This document shows, in pieces, positions 37,106 through 39,777 of a stretch of 39,777 bases of DNA. Origin of the DNA: Verrucomicrobia bacterium UBA7008 (GTDB lineage Bacteria > Verrucomicrobiota > Kiritimatiellia > RFP12 > UBA1067); the NCBI GenBank assembly GCA_002449695.1, contig DJXI01000068.1, forward strand, positions 4,785 through 44,561, written 5' to 3'. Under the pieces are notes generated by a model, which was not told the DNA's origin, did no database searches, and saw nothing but the letters and a program-made list of their open reading frames with translations. Position 1 is the stretch's first letter; every line of letters begins with the position of its first letter. The position numbers and the translations under genes are program-made.

Positions 37106-38893
37106 ATGGGCGGCGTCGCTCCCATGAAGACGGTCTCGGGCCTGGCCATCGCCCGCGGCTTTGTATCCGGCCCCGTGTTCATCTACCGCGGAGACGGCGA
37201 GATACCTGTTCCCGAATACGTCGTCGAGGCGGGTCGGGAGGAGGCGGAGCTGGCGCGTCTCAAAAGCACCATCGCGCGCATCCGCGGCGACCTTGAAAAG
37301 CTGATCGCCGCGCTGCGCGAGCGCACGGGCCGCTCCGACATCCGCGTCTTCGAGTGCCATCTCATGATCCTCGAGGACGAGGTCCTGATGACGGAGATCG
37401 AGGGCTACATCAAGGAGCTTCATCTCAACGCCGAGGCCGCCGTGCGCAAGGCGATGGGCAACGCGCGCACGCTGTTCGGCAAGATGCACGACCTCTACTT
37501 CCGCGAACGCGTGCGCGACATCGACGATGTCGAGCGGCGGCTGCTGAAGAAGCTGACCGGCATCGACCGCCGCCCGCATCTGGAGCTGAAGTCGCCCGCG
37601 ATCGTGGTGGCCGACGATCTGACGCCGTCCGAAACCGTGCAGCTGCCGCGCGAGTTCGTGCTGGGCTTCGCGACGAACAAGGGCTCGACGACGAGCCACG
37701 TGGCGCTCCTGGCGCGGGCGCTCGCGATCCCCGCCGTGGCGGGGCTCGGCGACATCACGGCGCAGGTGACGCCGGGCGAGCGCATCCTGCTGGACGGCAC
37801 GAACGGCGCGATCACGCTCAATCCCGACGCGGCGACGGTGGCGCATTTCGAGGCGCTCGTGCGGCGCCAGAAGGAGCTGGACGACGCCTCGCAGCTGGGC
37901 GCGCCCGCCGGGACGCTGAAGGACGGCGGCGAAATCCTCATCTACGCGAACACGCATCCCGGCATCCCCGTGGCGGGGCTGAAGGAACTGGGCGCGCGCG
38001 GCGTCGGGCTCTACCGCAGCGAATATCTGTGGCTGGACCGCGAGTTCGAGCCGTCCGAGGAGGAGCAGTTCCAGGCGTACAAGGCCGCCGCGGAACTCTC
38101 CGGCAGGCTCGGCGAGGGCGCGACGGTCACCATCCGCGCGCTCGACATCGGCGGCGACAAGACGATGCGCGGCATTTCGACCAAGGAGGCGAATCCCTTC
38201 CTCGGCAACCGGTCGATCCGCTATCTCCTGTCGCAGCCGGCGACGTTCCGCACGCAGCTGCGGGCGATTCTGCGCGCGTCGGCGTTCGGCCGCGTGCGCA
38301 TCATGTATCCGATGGTCAGCTGCGTCGAGGAGCTGCGCGAATCGGCGCGGATCCTGGACGCGGTCAGGCGCGAGCTGGACGCGGCCGGCGTCGCCTACGA
38401 CAGGAACGTACCCGTCGGCGCGATGATCGAGGTGCCGAGCGCGGCGATCATCGCCGACGAGATGGCCGAGCTGGTGGACTTCTTCTCGATCGGCACGAAC
38501 GACCTCGTGCAGTACACGATGGCGGCGGACCGCGGCAACGACGCGGTGGCGCATCTCTACCAGCCGCTCCATCCGGCGATCATCCGCCTCGTGCGCCACA
38601 CGGTGGCGGCGGCGAAGGCGAAGGGCATCCACGTGTCGGTCTGCGGCGAGTCCGCGTCCGATCCCGTCGTCGGCCTCTACTGGGCGGCGCTCGGCGTGGA
38701 CACGCTGTCGATGTCGGCGACGTTCATCCCGTCGATGGCGCGGCTCCTCGCGCGCCTGACGCGCGCGGATCTCGATGCGTACGCGCAGGTGCCGGACGCG
38801 CTGCCGCGCGGCGCGACCGCGCAGGAAATCTTCGACGCGTGCCGCCGCTGGCTTGTCGCCAAGGTCCCTGACCTCGAGGAAACGATCGGATGA
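37106..38893 (+). CDS. ptsI: Phosphoenolpyruvate-protein phosphotransferase (enzyme I)
   Basis: 595 residues, slightly longer than usual (about 575). The HPr-binding helical domain is at the N-terminus (GLAIARGFVSGPVFIYRG through FECHLMILEDEVL), the phosphohistidine is His198 in GSTTSHVALLARALAIPAVAG, and the PEP-binding barrel has RSEYLWLDREFEPSEEEQ, IRALDIGGDKTMRGI, MYPMVSCVEELRESARIL, GAMIEVPSAAIIADEMAE, FFSIGTNDLVQYTMAADRGN and the cysteine of VSVCGES (Cys513). It transfers phosphate from PEP to HPr. No PTS permease is encoded here, so the chain may be regulatory. ATG 37106 is used; ATG 37124 (MKTVSG) is an equally possible start because neither has a clear ribosome binding site. The stop overlaps the next ATG. 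Confidence 0.94.
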   Translation: MGGVAPMKTVSGLAIARGFVSGPVFIYRGDGEIPVPEYVVEAGREEAELARLKSTIARIRGDLEKLIAALRERTGRSDIRVFECHLMILEDEVLMTEIEGYIKELHLNAEAAVRKAMGNARTLFGKMHDLYFRERVRDIDDVERRLLKKLTGIDRRPHLELKSPAIVVADDLTPSETVQLPREFVLGFATNKGSTTSHVALLARALAIPAVAGLGDITAQVTPGERILLDGTNGAITLNPDAATVAHFEALVRRQKELDDASQLGAPAGTLKDGGEILIYANTHPGIPVAGLKELGARGVGLYRSEYLWLDREFEPSEEEQFQAYKAAAELSGRLGEGATVTIRALDIGGDKTMRGISTKEANPFLGNRSIRYLLSQPATFRTQLRAILRASAFGRVRIMYPMVSCVEELRESARILDAVRRELDAAGVAYDRNVPVGAMIEVPSAAIIADEMAELVDFFSIGTNDLVQYTMAADRGNDAVAHLYQPLHPAIIRLVRHTVAAAKAKGIHVSVCGESASDPVVGLYWAALGVDTLSMSATFIPSMARLLARLTRADLDAYAQVPDALPRGATAQEIFDACRRWLVAKVPDLEETIG

Positions 38894-39714
38894 TTTCCGT
38901 TCCGGGCATCCAGCTCGCGCGCATCACGGCGGCGATCGGGCGCGGCGAGCCGCTTGTCGAGCTGTCGGTCCGCGCCGCGCGCGCGGTCGACGGCGACTTC
39001 GGCGGCGTGATCGCCGCGACGTTCTCCAATCCCGAGCGCTTCCCGTCGCTGGCCGTGCGCGTCGCGGCGGCGCTCGGGCTGCCCGCCGCCACGCCCGCGT
39101 TTGACGTGCAGATGGCGTGCAGCGCCTATCCCTACGCGCTCTATCTGGCCGGGCGGCTGGCCGCCGACACGGGGAAACGGATTCTCGTCATCGACGGCGA
39201 CGTGCAGTCGCCGCTCGTGGACGCGGCCGACCACGCGACCGGCAGCATCTTTTCCGACGCGGCGACGGCGACGGTCGTTTCGGTCGACGCCGCGCGCACG
39301 TCGCATTTTGATTTCCTGTCCAAGGCGAACGACGCGCTCCGGTGCCCGGCGGCGGGGCCGATCCGCATGGACGGCTTCGCGGTCTTCTCGTTCGTGGCGG
39401 TCGAGGTGTCGGCGTTTCTCAAGTCGTTCATCGGCGCGCTGCCGGCGGAGGAGAATTTCGCGGCGTTCGTGCCGCACCAGGCGAACGCGTACATGATCCG
39501 GCAGCTGGCGCGGTCGCTGGGGCTGGAGGACAGGGTGCTGACGCTCGATGAGACGCTCAAGAACCCCGGCTCGGCCTCGGTGCCGCTGACGCTGGCGATG
39601 AAGGGCGCGGCGGCGCGCGGCGAACGGGTGCTCGTGGCCGGTTTCGGTGCGGGCTACAGCGCGGCCGTCGGCACGGTGCGCCTCGCGGACGGTTTCACGG
39701 GAGAGGTTTTATAA
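38890..39714 (+). CDS. FabH-like beta-ketoacyl-ACP synthase III, N-terminally shortened
   Basis: 274 residues, against about 320 for FabH. The catalytic triad is kept: Cys77 in FDVQMACSAYPYALYLAG, His196 in FVPHQANAYMIRQLAR, and Asn225 in LDETLKNPGSASVPLTLA. The last part GERVLVAGFGAGYSAAVGTVRL is also family-like. About 35 residues are missing at the N-terminus, where FabH normally begins with a strand and the 'TGI..R' segment; here the ATG overlaps the ptsI stop (ATGA), so a longer start is not possible. It could make 3-ketoacyl-ACP from acyl-CoA and malonyl-ACP or act in a specialised acyl pathway. The gene downstream is cut by the window end. Confidence 0.82.
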   Translation: MISVPGIQLARITAAIGRGEPLVELSVRAARAVDGDFGGVIAATFSNPERFPSLAVRVAAALGLPAATPAFDVQMACSAYPYALYLAGRLAADTGKRILVIDGDVQSPLVDAADHATGSIFSDAATATVVSVDAARTSHFDFLSKANDALRCPAAGPIRMDGFAVFSFVAVEVSAFLKSFIGALPAEENFAAFVPHQANAYMIRQLARSLGLEDRVLTLDETLKNPGSASVPLTLAMKGAAARGERVLVAGFGAGYSAAVGTVRLADGFTGEVL

Positions 39715-39727
39715 GGCGTTTGTCGCC

Positions 39728-39777
39728 GTGCGGCCTGTGCGTCGCTCGGCGATGGAGCTGCTCGCTCAGAAGTTTTG
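39728..39777 (+). CDS. Possible start of a further gene, cut by the window end
   Basis: An open frame from GTG 39728 reads VRPVRRSAMELLAQKF to the last base, with ATG 39752 as another possible start. It is too short to identify. Confidence 0.25.
   Translation, partial: MRPVRRSAMELLAQKF

Noticed and set aside
36578..38632. A 684-codon minus-strand frame opposite hprK-ptsH-ptsI
   Set aside because: It crosses three well-defined genes and has only shadow-type composition.

Overview
The window is very GC-rich DNA, densely packed with genes that often overlap by 1-14 bases (ATGA or GTGA junctions). Kdo8P synthase and LptC/A/B show a Gram-negative envelope with LPS. An exosortase-type VIT protein, an exosortase-associated CPBP protease, a huge LamG surface protein, a GH32-like/sialidase-like secreted enzyme and an HprK-HPr-EI set without a permease together suggest a PVC-superphylum bacterium, most likely Kiritimatiellota or a relative. 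That placement is inference from gene content, not a database result.

Layout. 1-3.6 kb: 3' end of a VIT/sorting-tail protein and a SNF2 helicase. 3.6-5.4 kb: a mobile patch holding a truncated serine recombinase, a REP-associated HUH transposase (RAYT) with an extra C-terminal domain, and REP-like hairpins on both sides. 5.4-11.9 kb: a tight operon of acyl carrier protein, NeuD-like acetyltransferase, and an AddB/AddA-type nuclease-helicase pair. 11.95 kb: tRNA-Arg(CCG). 12.1-14.5 kb: CaCA antiporter, cytidylate kinase, Dpp/Opp-type permease. 14.6-16.9 kb: xylulokinase-like FGGY kinase, CPBP protease, DUF192 protein. 17.0-32.6 kb: a carbohydrate-use island (AraC regulator, NAL/DHDPS-family aldolase, SSS symporter, HAD hydrolase, LamG giant, two-propeller glycosidase, SGNH esterase, MFS sugar transporter, short FGGY kinase). 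From about 19.3 kb its base composition is visibly less GC-rich than its surroundings. 32.7-39.8 kb: a housekeeping operon of kdsA, lptC, lptA, lptB, hpf, hprK, ptsH, ptsI and a short FabH-like enzyme.

How the genes fit together. In the island, secreted enzymes would trim a glycan (sialidase-like and GH32-like propellers plus a sialate O-acetylesterase-like enzyme). Two transporters would import the products, and an aldolase and a kinase would process them. The promoters of the aldolase operon and the LamG operon share a 12-base box at exactly the same distance from an extended -10. At the aldolase promoter this box is half of a palindrome that lies over the -35 positions of both divergent promoters, including that of araC. 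I read this as one AraC-controlled regulon.

The second theme is small palindromic repeats. A family with an ACA loop sits in frame inside the SNF2 and CPBP genes. A GAGTTGAGAG-type inverted repeat sits in frame between the two domains of the AddA-like helicase, and a TCTAG-type repeat supplies that protein's last residues and stop codon. REP hairpins flank the RAYT. Promoters are mostly of the extended -10 type (TGNTATAMT-like), and three genes start 6-8 bases after the -10, so their mRNAs are probably leaderless.
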